From the NCBI RefSeq assembly GCF_019510245.1, contig NZ_JAEKKT010000129.1, positions 21,690-85,689 of the forward strand: a stretch of DNA of 64,000 nt. Reading direction: 5' to 3'. Numbering within the stretch: position 1 is the stretch's first letter; each line of letters begins with the position of its first letter. Below the pieces are notes generated by a model. That model was not told the DNA's origin. It was given only the letters and a program-made list of their open reading frames with translations, and ran no database searches. The position numbers were made by a program, and so were the translations under genes. The stretch comes from Streptomyces sp. GTDB lineage: Bacteria; Actinomycetota; Actinomycetes; Streptomycetales; Streptomycetaceae. This document shows, piece by piece, positions 1 to 7,241 of this stretch.

Positions 1-395
1 CACATGTCCAGGATCTGCCCGACGAACGCCTCGGCGCCCCGCTCCCCGTGCTGCTCGGTCTCGGCGCGCCCGCGGATGTGGCCGGTGACGTCGGCGACCG
101 CGGCGCGGATCCTGCGGTGCCCGACGTCCACGCCGATCGCGAAGGCGCAGTCGGCGTTCACCCGGTACTGCGCCGGCGCCGGCCCCTTGCGGCCGGTCGC
201 CGGGCCCACCTCGGTGATGACCCCGCGCTCCAGCAGCAGGCCGACCGCGGCGGCGACCGTCGGCCGGGAGAGCGGGATCCGGCCCGCCAGATCGGTGGTC
301 GTGACGGGACCCGCCTCGTCGATCGCCTCCAGGACGGCACGGCCGTTGAGCGAACGCAGCAACCGCTGCGGACCTGCTGGATAACGGCGGGTCAC
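1..395 (-). CDS. ROK-family transcriptional regulator, N-terminal part (runs off window edge)
   Basis: The reverse strand reads from a GTG at 395 without a stop to base 1, about 131 codons. Residues ~10-60 form a winged-helix DNA-binding region (RSLNGRAVLEAIDEAGPVT, then a second helix with SRPTVAAAVGLLLERG). From ~90 the start of a ROK sugar-kinase-like fold follows (FAIGVDVGHRRIRAAVADVTG, which carries the ATPase-like DxG motif). A purine-rich stretch just upstream serves as the ribosome-binding site. ROK repressors usually control sugar uptake or secondary metabolism, with a sugar or phosphosugar as ligand. The C-terminal zinc motif and the ligand site lie outside the window, so the target cannot be inferred. 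The upstream 150 bp holds an unusually A+T-rich patch (about 445-472) that probably contains the promoter. Confidence 0.85.
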   Translation of the reverse strand, partial: MTRRYPAGPQRLLRSLNGRAVLEAIDEAGPVTTTDLAGRIPLSRPTVAAAVGLLLERGVITEVGPATGRKGPAPAQYRVNADCAFAIGVDVGHRRIRAAVADVTGHIRGRAETEQHGERGAEAFVGQILDM

Positions 396-548
396 GGTGC
401 CCCCATCTCGCCGTCGAGGGCCTGTGGAGAGGCCTGCACGAGCCTGTAAGAAAGAAAGTTGCTTATTTATACGCTCGCTCCTGGCCGGAATCAACCCTTC
501 GGGCGCGGCCTCGGCGGCGGGCACTCTGCACCGCGAGAGCTCGAAACC

Positions 549-1409
549 TCACACGTGCGCGCGAGACGGTCCCCCGCCCGGAGCCGGAGCTGTCAGGTCG
601 TCGTGGTGCGGCGGGGCGGCGGGGTTGTCGGCGGTGGCCGCGAGGATGGACTGCTGGAGGCGGCGCAGGCGGGCCGACGGTTCCAGCCCCAGGTCCCTCA
701 CGAGCTGGGTCCGCAGCTGCCGGTAGGCGAGGAGCGCCTCGGCGCGCCGGCCGGAGCGGTAGAGGGCGAGCATGAACTGGGCGTGCAGGTTCTCGTGGGA
801 CGGGTGACGGCTGGTCAGGACGGTCAGTTCGGCGAGCAGTTCGCGGTGCCGGCCGAGCCGCAGGTCGGCCTCGATGCGCTGGTCCAGGGCGCACAGCCGG
901 CTCTCCTCCAGCCGCCGCGCCTCCACGGCCAGGTGGGCCCCGGTGGGCACGTCGGCGAAGGGCGGCCCGGTCCACAGGTCCAGTGCCCGGCGCAGGGTGT
1001 CGGCGGCGCCCGCGAGGTTCCCGTCGTCCATCGCGCGCAAGCCCTGTTGGCACAACCGCTCGAACTCCCGGATGTCGCTGTTTCCGCCTCCGGCAGCGAG
1101 CAGGTAGCCGCCCGGCAGGGTCATCAGCACGTCCTTCGCGGACCGGGCGGCCGCGGCTTCGGAATCCGCGCCCCCGCGCAGCGCCGCCGAGATGTGATCC
1201 CTGAGCTGGAGCACATAGGTCTGCAGGGTGGTGCGGGCGCTGCGCGGTGGAGTACCCGCCCAGAGTTCCTCGATCAGGATCGGGACGGGCACCACCTGGT
1301 CGGCGCGCAGTGCCAGGAGGGCCAGCAGCTGGCGGGGTTTCGGTGCGGTCGGAGCGATGGAGACCCCGTTCTCCCGCACGTTCAGTACGCCCAGCAACCC
1401 GATGTCCAC
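549..1409 (-). CDS. SARP-family pathway activator (AfsR/DnrI/RedD type), copy 1
   Basis: The 286-residue protein has the Streptomyces antibiotic regulatory protein layout: an OmpR-like winged helix (about 1-95, including PTAPKPRQLLALLALRA and RTTLQTYVLQLR) followed by a bacterial transcriptional activator domain (about 100-250, EARRLEESRLCALDQRIEA). An open frame extends further upstream, but the GTG at 1409 is preferred because the protein then begins VDIGLLGVLNVREN, aligning exactly with the second SARP at 4486-5310 (MDIRILGTLDVREN). SARPs bind heptameric direct repeats and activate secondary-metabolite genes. The gene lies in a butyrolactone-type signalling island, with an ARE-like site 40 bp upstream of its start (1449-1464) and another about 250 bp upstream, which suggests control by the adjacent TetR receptors. 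Its target genes are not evident in this window. Confidence 0.93.
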   Translation of the reverse strand: MDIGLLGVLNVRENGVSIAPTAPKPRQLLALLALRADQVVPVPILIEELWAGTPPRSARTTLQTYVLQLRDHISAALRGGADSEAAAARSAKDVLMTLPGGYLLAAGGGNSDIREFERLCQQGLRAMDDGNLAGAADTLRRALDLWTGPPFADVPTGAHLAVEARRLEESRLCALDQRIEADLRLGRHRELLAELTVLTSRHPSHENLHAQFMLALYRSGRRAEALLAYRQLRTQLVRDLGLEPSARLRRLQQSILAATADNPAAPPHHDDLTAPAPGGGPSRAHV

Positions 1410-1447
1410 ACGCGTCTCCCTGACCTTCTCTGACACTCCGCCAGTAG

Positions 1448-1469
1448 AAAACAGCACGAACGGTCTGTC
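1448..1469. promoter_or_regulatory. ARE-like operator A, upstream of SARP copy 1
   Basis: The core AAACAGCACGAACGGT (1449-1464) fits AAAC-N8-CGGT, the half-site spacing of autoregulatory elements bound by ArpA/ScbR-type receptors. It ends 40 bp from the GTG of SARP 1 and differs by one base from the site before the first TetR gene (6132-6147). Binding is inferred. Confidence 0.65.
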
Positions 1470-1658
1470 AACAAGCGAACGACCGGACCGTTTTCGGCGA
1501 TCCGGCGAGAACGGTCCGACGCGTGCGCTCCCCTCCCGCCGATCGCCGAAACGGCAGCACAGTGCGGCTGTTCCGGCGACTGACGGGTCAGGCGCCGTCG
1601 CGGCGACCCTTCGGACCGGCGACGACATCGGGCGGGATTTCGCCCCCCATGAGCAACC

Positions 1659-1685
1659 ATAAACAGACCATCCGGTCGGTTATTT
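1659..1685. promoter_or_regulatory. ARE-like operator B, between EamA 3' end and SARP copy 1
   Basis: The core AAACAGACCATCCGGT (1661-1676) matches AAAC-N8-CGGT and continues into a GGTTATTT arm. It lies 24 bp past the EamA stop and about 250 bp upstream of the SARP 1 start, so the 290-bp gap 1410-1699 carries two such sites and no gene. Confidence 0.6.
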
Positions 1686-1699
1686 GGCCGCCGCTCGGG

Positions 1700-2680
1700 T
1701 CAGCCGTCCTGCCCGCCGGTGCCGACGGGGACGGCGAGCAGCAGGATGCCGAGTGCCAGGACCGCCAGTCCGCACCAGGAGACGGCCGGCAGGCGCTCGC
1801 CCAGGACCGTGACCCCCAGGACCGCGGCCACGGCCGGCTCGGCCAGCGTCAGGGTCGTCGCGACCTGCGGGGTGGTGTGGCCGAGGCCGTACCCGAACAG
1901 GCGGTAGCAGAGGAAGGTGGTGATCGCCCCCAGATACAGGACGACCGCTGCTCCCCGTGCCGTCAGCAGCACGCCGGCGCCGCCCCACAGCGCCACCGGC
2001 AGTACGAGCAGTGCCGCTCCTGCGAACATCACGCCCAGCACCGCGCCGGAGGCATGCCCACGGCCGATGAGCTGCCCGCCGACCAGGGCGTACCCGGCGT
2101 ACGACAGGCCCGCGAGCCCGGCCAGCAGCACGCCGAGGGCGTCCACGGGCGCGCCGTCACCGGCGAGTCCCGGGCCGAGGACGAGCACCGTGCAGCCGAG
2201 GACGGCTGCCGCGGTCGCGGCGGCCCAGCGGGCCGAGGGCCGGGACCGGCGGGTGAGCCAGGCGAGGAGACCGGCGAGGACGGGGGCGCCGCCGAGCGCG
2301 ACCACGGTGGCCACGGCCACGCCGGTACGTGCGACGGCCGGGTAGAAGGTGAGCGGGTAGCCGGCCACCGCGAGGGTGCCCAGGGCGAGCAGTCGGCGTT
2401 CGCCGCCGTTGCAGACCCCGGCCAGGGAGCGGCCGCCGGGTGCGGTCAGGAACAGCAGCGGGCCGCCGAGGGCCAGGCCGGCGGCGCCGATGACGGCGGC
2501 CGGCACTCCGGCGGGGGCGAGGGAACTGGCGGTTCCGGTGGACCCCCACAGCACGGCGGCCGTGAGGATCGGCAGCGGTCCGGCGAACGGACCGGTGCGG
2601 CGGGGACGCGGGCGCGCGGCGGTGGCGCCGTCCAGCGCTCGGGAAGAGCGGTCGGAGCGGGATGAGGTGTCGTTCGGCAC
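1700..2680 (-). CDS. EamA/DMT-family membrane transporter
   Basis: The 326-residue protein consists of about ten hydrophobic segments in two EamA repeats (for example PLPILTAAVLWGSTGTASSL near the N-terminus, and the TLTLAEPAVAAVLGVTVLGE signature near the C-terminus). DMT-family carriers export small metabolites such as amino acids or drugs across the cytoplasmic membrane. The GTG at 2680 is preferred over the in-frame ATG at 2737 because GGAAG lies 9 bases upstream and the extra 19 residues are basic and not membrane-like. It is divergent from the flavin oxidoreductase at 3142. Its location inside the signalling island suggests export of the island's product or signal, but this is inference from position only. 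Confidence 0.88.
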   Translation of the reverse strand: MPNDTSSRSDRSSRALDGATAARPRPRRTGPFAGPLPILTAAVLWGSTGTASSLAPAGVPAAVIGAAGLALGGPLLFLTAPGGRSLAGVCNGGERRLLALGTLAVAGYPLTFYPAVARTGVAVATVVALGGAPVLAGLLAWLTRRSRPSARWAAATAAAVLGCTVLVLGPGLAGDGAPVDALGVLLAGLAGLSYAGYALVGGQLIGRGHASGAVLGVMFAGAALLVLPVALWGGAGVLLTARGAAVVLYLGAITTFLCYRLFGYGLGHTTPQVATTLTLAEPAVAAVLGVTVLGERLPAVSWCGLAVLALGILLLAVPVGTGGQDG

Positions 2681-3141
2681 AGTCGTGAACTTCCGTCGTC
2701 GAATACCGTCTGCGGACTGGTTTCGATACGGGCGCACGACACAGGCCCTCGGCCGCCGCGAGGGCAGGGCCGGGAGCTCGGCTTCGTTCCGTCGGCGTGT
2801 GCGCCCGTCAGGCGCAGAGCGGCGGCAGAACGACGTGCCAGTAGGTGTTCACGGGAGGATCGTACCGGAGGGGCCGAAGGGAGCCGGCGTGCGGATCGAT
2901 CCTGTCGCTTCCGTGATCGTCGGTATCCACCCCTCGCACGTCGATGACATGCCTGACGTCACTTGTCGTATAGTTCGACCAAGTTTTGGCCAACGTGCGT
3001 CGATATCGTTTCCCGGTGCCTGGCCGTGGGAGAGACTCACCCGCGGAGGGGGGACGAGCACGTTCGTTTCACGCCGGACGTGCCATCCCGCAGTGTCGCG
3101 TCGCCCAGGGGAAGGCGGCGAGCAGACCAGCGGAGGAATGC
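2681..3141. promoter_or_regulatory. Divergent promoter region between EamA transporter and flavin oxidoreductase
   Basis: No convincing gene was seen in these 461 bp. A TATAGT box at 2969-2974 could be a -10 element for the rightward gene. An ARE-like pair reading AAAC-N11-CGGT on the reverse strand (2704-2722) has the right arms but three extra bases in the spacer compared with the other sites of this island, so it is not counted with them. Confidence 0.4.
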
Positions 3142-4413
3142 ATGACGCAGTCGCTTCCGGGGCAGCGCCCTGCCCAGGAGCAGGCGGTCACCGGACACGG
3201 GCGGCCACCCGTCGTCGTGATCGGCGCCGGGCCCTACGGGCTGTCGGTGGCCGCCCACTTGCGGGCGGCGCAGGTGCCGGTGCGCGTCTTCGGTGACGTG
3301 ATGGGCAGTTGGCGGCACGCCATGGCCACCGGGATGTACCTGAAATCGACGCCGGCCGCGACCGACCTGTCGGCGCCGGAGCCGGGCGGCCGGCTGGCGG
3401 ACTTCCGGCGCGAGCACGGCGAGCCGGAACTGACCGAGCTGACACCGATTCCGTGCGACGTCTTCGTCCGGTACGGACAGTGGTTCCAGAAGCGGTACGT
3501 CGGCGGGGTCGAGCCGGCCCGGGTGACGGCCGTCGAGCGGGCTGCGGCCGGACCCAGCTTCGTCGTCCGGCTGGACGACGGGACGGAGATGGCCGCCTCG
3601 GCCGTCGTGGTGGCGACCGGGCTGAACGGTCTCGCCCATGTACCGGACGAGTTGCGGCAGCTCGCTCCCGAGGGTCCGGGCCCGCGGGCGCACGTGTCGC
3701 ACACCAGCCACCACACGGATCTGTCCGTGTACGCGGGACGGCGGGTGGCCGTCATCGGCGGTGGCCAGTCCGCGCTGGAGAGCGCCGCGCTGCTGCACGA
3801 GGCAGGCGCCGAGACGCAGGTCCTGGTCCGCGAGCGGACGGTGCTCTGGGGCATGACGCCCGATCTGGCCCGGCCCTGGACGCAGCGGCTGGTCAAACCG
3901 GCTTCTCCCCTCGGCACGGGCTGGGTCCTGGCCGGTGTCTGCGCGTCACCGGGTGCCGTACGCCTGCTGCCCGCGGCGGCCCGGCTGCTGCTGTTCCGGC
4001 GGGCGCTCGGCCCCTCGGGCGGCTGGTGGCTGCGGGACCGGGTGGAAGGTGTCGTACCGGTGCACACCTCGCGCCGGGTCACGGGCGCCGTGGTGCACGG
4101 GCCGGAGGTGCGTCTGGACGTCGCGGGCCCCGGGGGCGGGCGCGAGTCCCTCACGGTGGACCATGTGCTGGCGGCCACCGGGTACCGGCTGGACCTGGAC
4201 GCACTGCCGTTCCTGTCGCCCACGGTGCGGCGCGCGGTGGCGTGCGTGCCGGGCTCGAAGGCGCCCGCGCTGCGCGGGACGTTCGAGTCGTCGGTGCCCG
4301 GCCTGTACTTCACCGGTTCGCTCGCGGCGCCGATGTTCGGGCCGATGATGCGGTTCGTGGCGGGCACGGAGTTCGCCGCCGTCCGCATCTCCCGGCACGT
4401 CGCGGCCGTCTGA
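3142..4413 (+). CDS. FAD/NAD(P)-dependent oxidoreductase (flavin monooxygenase-like)
   Basis: The 423-residue protein has an N-terminal dinucleotide fold VVVIGAGPYGLSVAAHL and a second one VAVIGGGQSALESAALL, the two-Rossmann arrangement of class B flavin monooxygenases and lysine/ornithine N-hydroxylases. A C-terminal FTGSLAAPMFGPMMRFVAG segment closes the FAD site. The canonical FxGxxxHxxxW fingerprint is not clear; HVSHTSHHTDLSVYAG sits in the equivalent place. The ATG at 3142 has GGAGG 5 bases upstream; the in-frame ORF extends 52 codons further but lacks a site. In this island it may tailor the signal or the SARP-controlled product, but its substrate cannot be read from sequence. Confidence 0.85.
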   Translation: MTQSLPGQRPAQEQAVTGHGRPPVVVIGAGPYGLSVAAHLRAAQVPVRVFGDVMGSWRHAMATGMYLKSTPAATDLSAPEPGGRLADFRREHGEPELTELTPIPCDVFVRYGQWFQKRYVGGVEPARVTAVERAAAGPSFVVRLDDGTEMAASAVVVATGLNGLAHVPDELRQLAPEGPGPRAHVSHTSHHTDLSVYAGRRVAVIGGGQSALESAALLHEAGAETQVLVRERTVLWGMTPDLARPWTQRLVKPASPLGTGWVLAGVCASPGAVRLLPAAARLLLFRRALGPSGGWWLRDRVEGVVPVHTSRRVTGAVVHGPEVRLDVAGPGGGRESLTVDHVLAATGYRLDLDALPFLSPTVRRAVACVPGSKAPALRGTFESSVPGLYFTGSLAAPMFGPMMRFVAGTEFAAVRISRHVAAV

Positions 4414-4418
4414 GGAAG

Positions 4419-4502
4419 CCGTCGGCCGGTCCTGGCGGGCCCGTCGGCCGATCTGGCGGCCCGTCAGCCGGTCCTGGCGGGGCCGTCAGCCGATCCTGGC
4501 GA
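4419..4502. repeat. Short degenerate tandem repeat, about 21 bp x 4
   Basis: Four consecutive units resemble CCGTCAGCCGATCCTGGCGG, alternating GGCCGG and AGCCGA variants. The array fills the gap between two converging genes and runs into the last codons and stop of the second SARP, so it may have extended that protein's end. Confidence 0.7.
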
Positions 4503-5310
4503 GCGGGTTCGCCGTGCCGGGTGGCGGGGTGCCGTCGGCGGGGGCCGACAGGACCGACTGCCGTATCCGGCCCAGCGCGGCCGAGGGTTCCAGGCCCTGG
4601 TCGCGCACCAGAGTGGTACGCAGTCGCCGGTAGGCGTCCAGGGCGTCGCTACGGCGGCCCGAGCGGTGCAGGGCGAGCATGAGCTGGCCGCACAGGCTCT
4701 CGTGGGTGGGGTGCCGGTCGGCCAGCACGGTGAGTTCGGGGATCAGCTCACGGTGGCGGCCGAGCCGCAGGTCGGCCTCGATGCGCTGGTCCAGCGCGCA
4801 CAGCCGGCTCTCCTCCAGTGCCCGGACACGAATGCTCAGGTACTCCCCGGCGGTGATGTCGGCCAGGGCCGGCCCCTGCCACAGGTCGAGCGCGGCGCGC
4901 AGCAGCCGGGCCGCCTCGCGCTGGTCACCGGCCTCCCTCGTCCGGTATCCGGTTCCGGCGATCCGCTCGAACTCCCTTACGTCGCTGGTGCCTTCACCGC
5001 TGTCGAGCAGGTAGCCGCCGGGTACGGTGCGCAACACCTCCTTGGCGGTGCGCGCGCCGGCGCCGTCGCCGGCCCCTCGCAGTGCCGGGGCGATGAGGTC
5101 GCGCAGGTGCATGACGTACGTCTGCAGGGTGGGGCGGGCACTGCGCGGCGGCCGTCGTCCCCAGAGCTCCTCGGACAGCGTGCCGACGGTGACCGCCTGG
5201 TCGGCGTGGAGCGCGAGCACGGCGAGCACCTGGCGTGGCTTGGGTGCCGTCGGGACGACGGAGACGCCGTTCTCCCGCACGTCGAGAGTGCCGAGTATGC
5301 GGATGTCCAT
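4486..5310 (-). CDS. SARP-family pathway activator, copy 2
   Basis: The 274-residue paralogue of the SARP at 549-1409 shares nearly the same opening (MDIRILGTLDVREN, PTAPKPRQVLAVLALHA) and the same DNA-binding plus BTAD architecture (ALEESRLCALDQRIEA). An ATG start is preceded by a G-rich site. The two copies flank the EamA transporter and the flavin oxidoreductase and are oriented alike, which suggests an old duplication. An ARE-like site lies 65 bp upstream of its start. SARP pairs commonly act in cascade, one activating the other or each controlling a different gene set. No polyketide or peptide synthase is present here, so the regulon must lie outside the window or be lost. Confidence 0.93.
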   Translation of the reverse strand: MDIRILGTLDVRENGVSVVPTAPKPRQVLAVLALHADQAVTVGTLSEELWGRRPPRSARPTLQTYVMHLRDLIAPALRGAGDGAGARTAKEVLRTVPGGYLLDSGEGTSDVREFERIAGTGYRTREAGDQREAARLLRAALDLWQGPALADITAGEYLSIRVRALEESRLCALDQRIEADLRLGRHRELIPELTVLADRHPTHESLCGQLMLALHRSGRRSDALDAYRRLRTTLVRDQGLEPSAALGRIRQSVLSAPADGTPPPGTANPLARIG

Positions 5311-5373
5311 GCCGTCCCCCCTGCTCGTCCGCCACCGTGGGTGGTGCGGGGCGGTTCCCGGGCTCCCGAGTCA

Positions 5374-5395
5374 AAAACGGCGCGGACGGTTTGTC
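5374..5395. promoter_or_regulatory. ARE-like operator C, upstream of SARP copy 2
   Basis: The core AAACGGCGCGGACGGT (5375-5390) continues as TTGTC, giving the CGGTTTGT arm of classical autoregulatory elements. It lies 65 bp upstream of SARP 2 and abuts the stop of the TetR gene at 5394. Confidence 0.65.
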
Positions 5396-6047
5396 AAACG
5401 GGACTCCGGCCGCTTGGCAGGCTCTTGGCCCGCCGGGAGTCGGGTACCGTGACGCTCGCGAACTGGTCGCCTCGCGCCGCGAGTTGGGGCAGCACCAGGG
5501 ACCAGAACTGCTCGACGTGCCGGGCGGAGAGCCGGTCGCGGTCCTCCGAGCCGAGCACTTCGAAGCCGATCGTCGCAGCGACTATCACCGCGGCCACCCG
5601 GTCCGGTGACACCCCGTCGGCCAGTTCCCCGGCGTGCTGTGCCCGCAGCAGTTCCTCGCACACCCAGGCACGCCACCAGGAGCCGAAGCCCATGCCGTTC
5701 TTGCGGGAGGGATCGACGCTCAGCTTGAATCCGGCGCGGACGACGACGTCGGCGGAGACCGCGGCCAGGACCTCCCGCACCACCGTGACCAGCAGATGCA
5801 GTCCGGAGGCGGTGGACGGCCGCCTGTCGGCGACCAGTTGCCCGACGGCCCTCCGGGCCGCGCTCTCCACCTCGCTCGCGAGGGCTTCCTTGCTGGGGAA
5901 ATGGAAGTGCAGCGCTCCGGCGCTCACTCCGGCCCGCCTGCTGATCGCGGGCAGCGAGGACAGGGCGTACCCGTCGGCGGCGAAGATCTCGGCGGCGGCG
6001 AGAACGAGGGCCTGCCGGGTTCGGGCCGCCCGGAGCTGCTTGACCAA
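5394..6047 (-). CDS. TetR-family regulator, ArpA/ScbR-like (possible pseudo-receptor)
   Basis: The 217-residue regulator has a TetR helix-turn-helix (about 25-55, SSLPAISRRAGVSAGALHFHF) and a long helical ligand domain. The TTG at 6047 is chosen because MVKQLRAARTRQALV then aligns with the start of the neighbouring receptor (MARQERAIRTRRAVV) and AGGGGG lies upstream; an ATG at 6140 would put an ARE-like operator inside the coding region. It resembles the receptor at 6253-6918 but is more divergent, as expected of ScbR2-type pseudo-receptors that bind antibiotics or intermediates rather than the butyrolactone. It probably represses SARP 2 and itself through sites C, D and E. Which of the two TetRs is the true receptor is inferred. 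Confidence 0.85.
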   Translation of the reverse strand: MVKQLRAARTRQALVLAAAEIFAADGYALSSLPAISRRAGVSAGALHFHFPSKEALASEVESAARRAVGQLVADRRPSTASGLHLLVTVVREVLAAVSADVVVRAGFKLSVDPSRKNGMGFGSWWRAWVCEELLRAQHAGELADGVSPDRVAAVIVAATIGFEVLGSEDRDRLSARHVEQFWSLVLPQLAARGDQFASVTVPDSRRAKSLPSGRSPV

Positions 6048-6131
6048 CGCGTCCCCCTGTCGTCCGGGCGGATCCGGGATCCAACGGCCCGTTCCCCTGA
6101 GCCTGCAACATTGCGCTTCGAGAATTTCAGT

Positions 6132-6152
6132 AAACAGCACGATCGGTAGGTT
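6132..6152. promoter_or_regulatory. ARE-like operator D, upstream of first TetR gene
   Basis: The core AAACAGCACGATCGGT (6132-6147) differs by a single base from site A. It lies 85 bp upstream of the chosen TTG start, consistent with autoregulation or control by the neighbouring receptor. Confidence 0.65.
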
Positions 6153-6219
6153 GCCGGGGTTCGAGGCCCGGCCGGACGACGACGGCTGTACCCACGCGCC
6201 CCGCAGGCACCGGCCCGTG

Positions 6220-6243
6220 ACAAACCAGGCGGGCGGTTTGGTC
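6220..6243. promoter_or_regulatory. ARE-like operator E, palindromic, between the two TetR genes
   Basis: ACAAACC and GGTTTGG form a near-perfect inverted repeat with core AAACCAGGCGGGCGGT (6222-6237). It lies about 175 bp upstream of the first TetR gene and 15 bp beyond the stop of the second. This is the most symmetrical of the seven sites. Confidence 0.65.
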
Positions 6244-6252
6244 GGAGGCTGG

Positions 6253-6918
6253 TCAGGCCTCGGTGGGCACGGGCGATTCCTGCCGCTGACGCTCGGCTTC
6301 CTCGACGACCCGGGCGCCCCGGTCGGGCGCGGTGTCCAGCCGGATCAGGGCCGCGGGAGTGGCTATGGCCGGCAGTACGTGGTTGTAGAGGACGGAGATC
6401 CGGTCGTTGAGGTCGGTCCAGTCGGAGACCACCTCGGACATGAACTGGGTCCCGATCCAGGCCCCGAGGAAGCACTCGGCGGTCTCGCGCGGTGTGACGT
6501 GCGGCAGTACCTCCCCGCGCTCCTTCGCCTCCACGAGCTTGTCCGTGACCAGCTCGGTCCAGGCGGGCCACGCGCTGCCGAACAGGGAGCGTCCCTGGAG
6601 GTCGGCGGAGAGCCTTATGCCCGCGAGGAGGATGACCTCCTTGGGGATCCGGTGGGCCAGCGTCATGCCGATGTCCACCCACTCCTGGAGCTTGAGCTCG
6701 CGCGGCACCCAGTAGTCGTCGCTGATCTGGGCGTTGATCACCCCCCGCGCGAGGGCTTCCTTGGAGTCGAAGTGGAAGTACAGGGCACCCTTGGTGACTC
6801 CGGCCCGCTCGAGGATCTCGGCGATCGTCGCCGCCGTGTACCCGCGCTCGGCGAAGACCGCGGCGGCGGCCTCGACAACAGCGCGCCGGGTCCGAATCGC
6901 ACGCTCCTGACGCGCCAT
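6253..6918 (-). CDS. Gamma-butyrolactone receptor-type TetR repressor (ArpA/ScbR family)
   Basis: The 221-residue protein has the conserved ArpA/ScbR opening MARQERAIRTRRAVVEAAA, the helix-turn-helix TAATIAEILERAGVTKGALYFHF (about 25-50) and the following FDSKEALARGVI. Family members bind AREs as dimers and release DNA when a butyrolactone or butenolide binds the C-terminal pocket, switching on SARP genes. GGAGGGG precedes the ATG at 6918; the 22-codon upstream extension of the frame is not conserved-looking. An ARE-like operator (6945-6960) overlaps the promoter 27 bp upstream, as in autoregulated scbR-type genes. Together with the AfsA homologue at 8358 it forms the core of a quorum-sensing-like module. 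Confidence 0.93.
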   Translation of the reverse strand: MARQERAIRTRRAVVEAAAAVFAERGYTAATIAEILERAGVTKGALYFHFDSKEALARGVINAQISDDYWVPRELKLQEWVDIGMTLAHRIPKEVILLAGIRLSADLQGRSLFGSAWPAWTELVTDKLVEAKERGEVLPHVTPRETAECFLGAWIGTQFMSEVVSDWTDLNDRISVLYNHVLPAIATPAALIRLDTAPDRGARVVEEAERQRQESPVPTEA

Positions 6919-6936
6919 GGGGACCCCTCCTCGGTC

Positions 6937-6964
6937 AAAACAAAACCGGACGTGACGTACCTTA
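6937..6964. promoter_or_regulatory. ARE-like operator F in the receptor promoter
   Basis: Read on the reverse strand the core is GTACGTCACGTCCGGT followed by TTTGTTTT, the GTAC-N8-CGGTTT form close to classical ARE consensus sites. It sits 27 bp upstream of the receptor start, the usual place for autorepression. Confidence 0.7.
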
Positions 6965-7083
6965 CCCCAATCGGGGGTCGGCATTTCGGCCGTGCCGGAC
7001 CGATTCCCGGCCCGGTCCCACCGCTTCCCGGCCCGGTCCCGCGCGGGAACCGGAGCCTCGGCGCGGGCGACCTGCCGGGCAGT

Positions 7084-7140
7084 TCAGCAGGCGGTGCGTC
7101 CGCCGTCCACGGTAAGTGTGGCACCCGTGGCGAAGCCCGC
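7084..7140 (-). pseudogene. C-terminal remnant of a short-chain dehydrogenase/reductase
   Basis: On the reverse strand, ending with a TGA at 7084-7086, the frame reads AGFATGATLTVDGGRTAC, the characteristic SDR ending (xVTGAxxxVDGGRTA). Only these 18 codons remain: upstream of 7140 the frame runs directly into an 11-bp tandem repeat and loses all SDR character. Butyrolactone and methylenomycin-furan loci normally carry a ketoreductase/dehydrogenase beside the afsA homologue (ScbB, MmfH and similar), so this is probably the stump of that enzyme. The identification as an SDR tail is strong; its former role is inference from location. Confidence 0.75.
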
Positions 7141-7180
7141 CCTGCCTACGCCCTGCCTACGCCCTGCCTACGCCCTGCCG
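7141..7180. repeat. 11-bp tandem repeat at the SDR deletion edge
   Basis: The unit CCTGCCTACGC is repeated three times with a partial fourth, immediately abutting the SDR stump. The rest of the gap up to the phosphatase stop at 7242 shows no coding signal. Confidence 0.75.
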
Positions 7181-7241
7181 CTGCCGGCGCCGGCGACGGG
7201 GCCGACCCGGCGGTGCGGCCTCCTCCCCCGCGGTCGTCCGC

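Noticed and set aside
2704..2722. AAAC-N11-CGGT sequence (reverse) upstream of the EamA gene
   Set aside because: Arms match the ARE-like sites but the spacer is three bases too long; all other sites have exactly eight.
6048..6140. ATG at 6140 as start of the first TetR gene
   Set aside because: It would place ARE-like site D inside the coding region and adds 31 residues absent from the related receptor; TTG 6047 aligns with that receptor's start.
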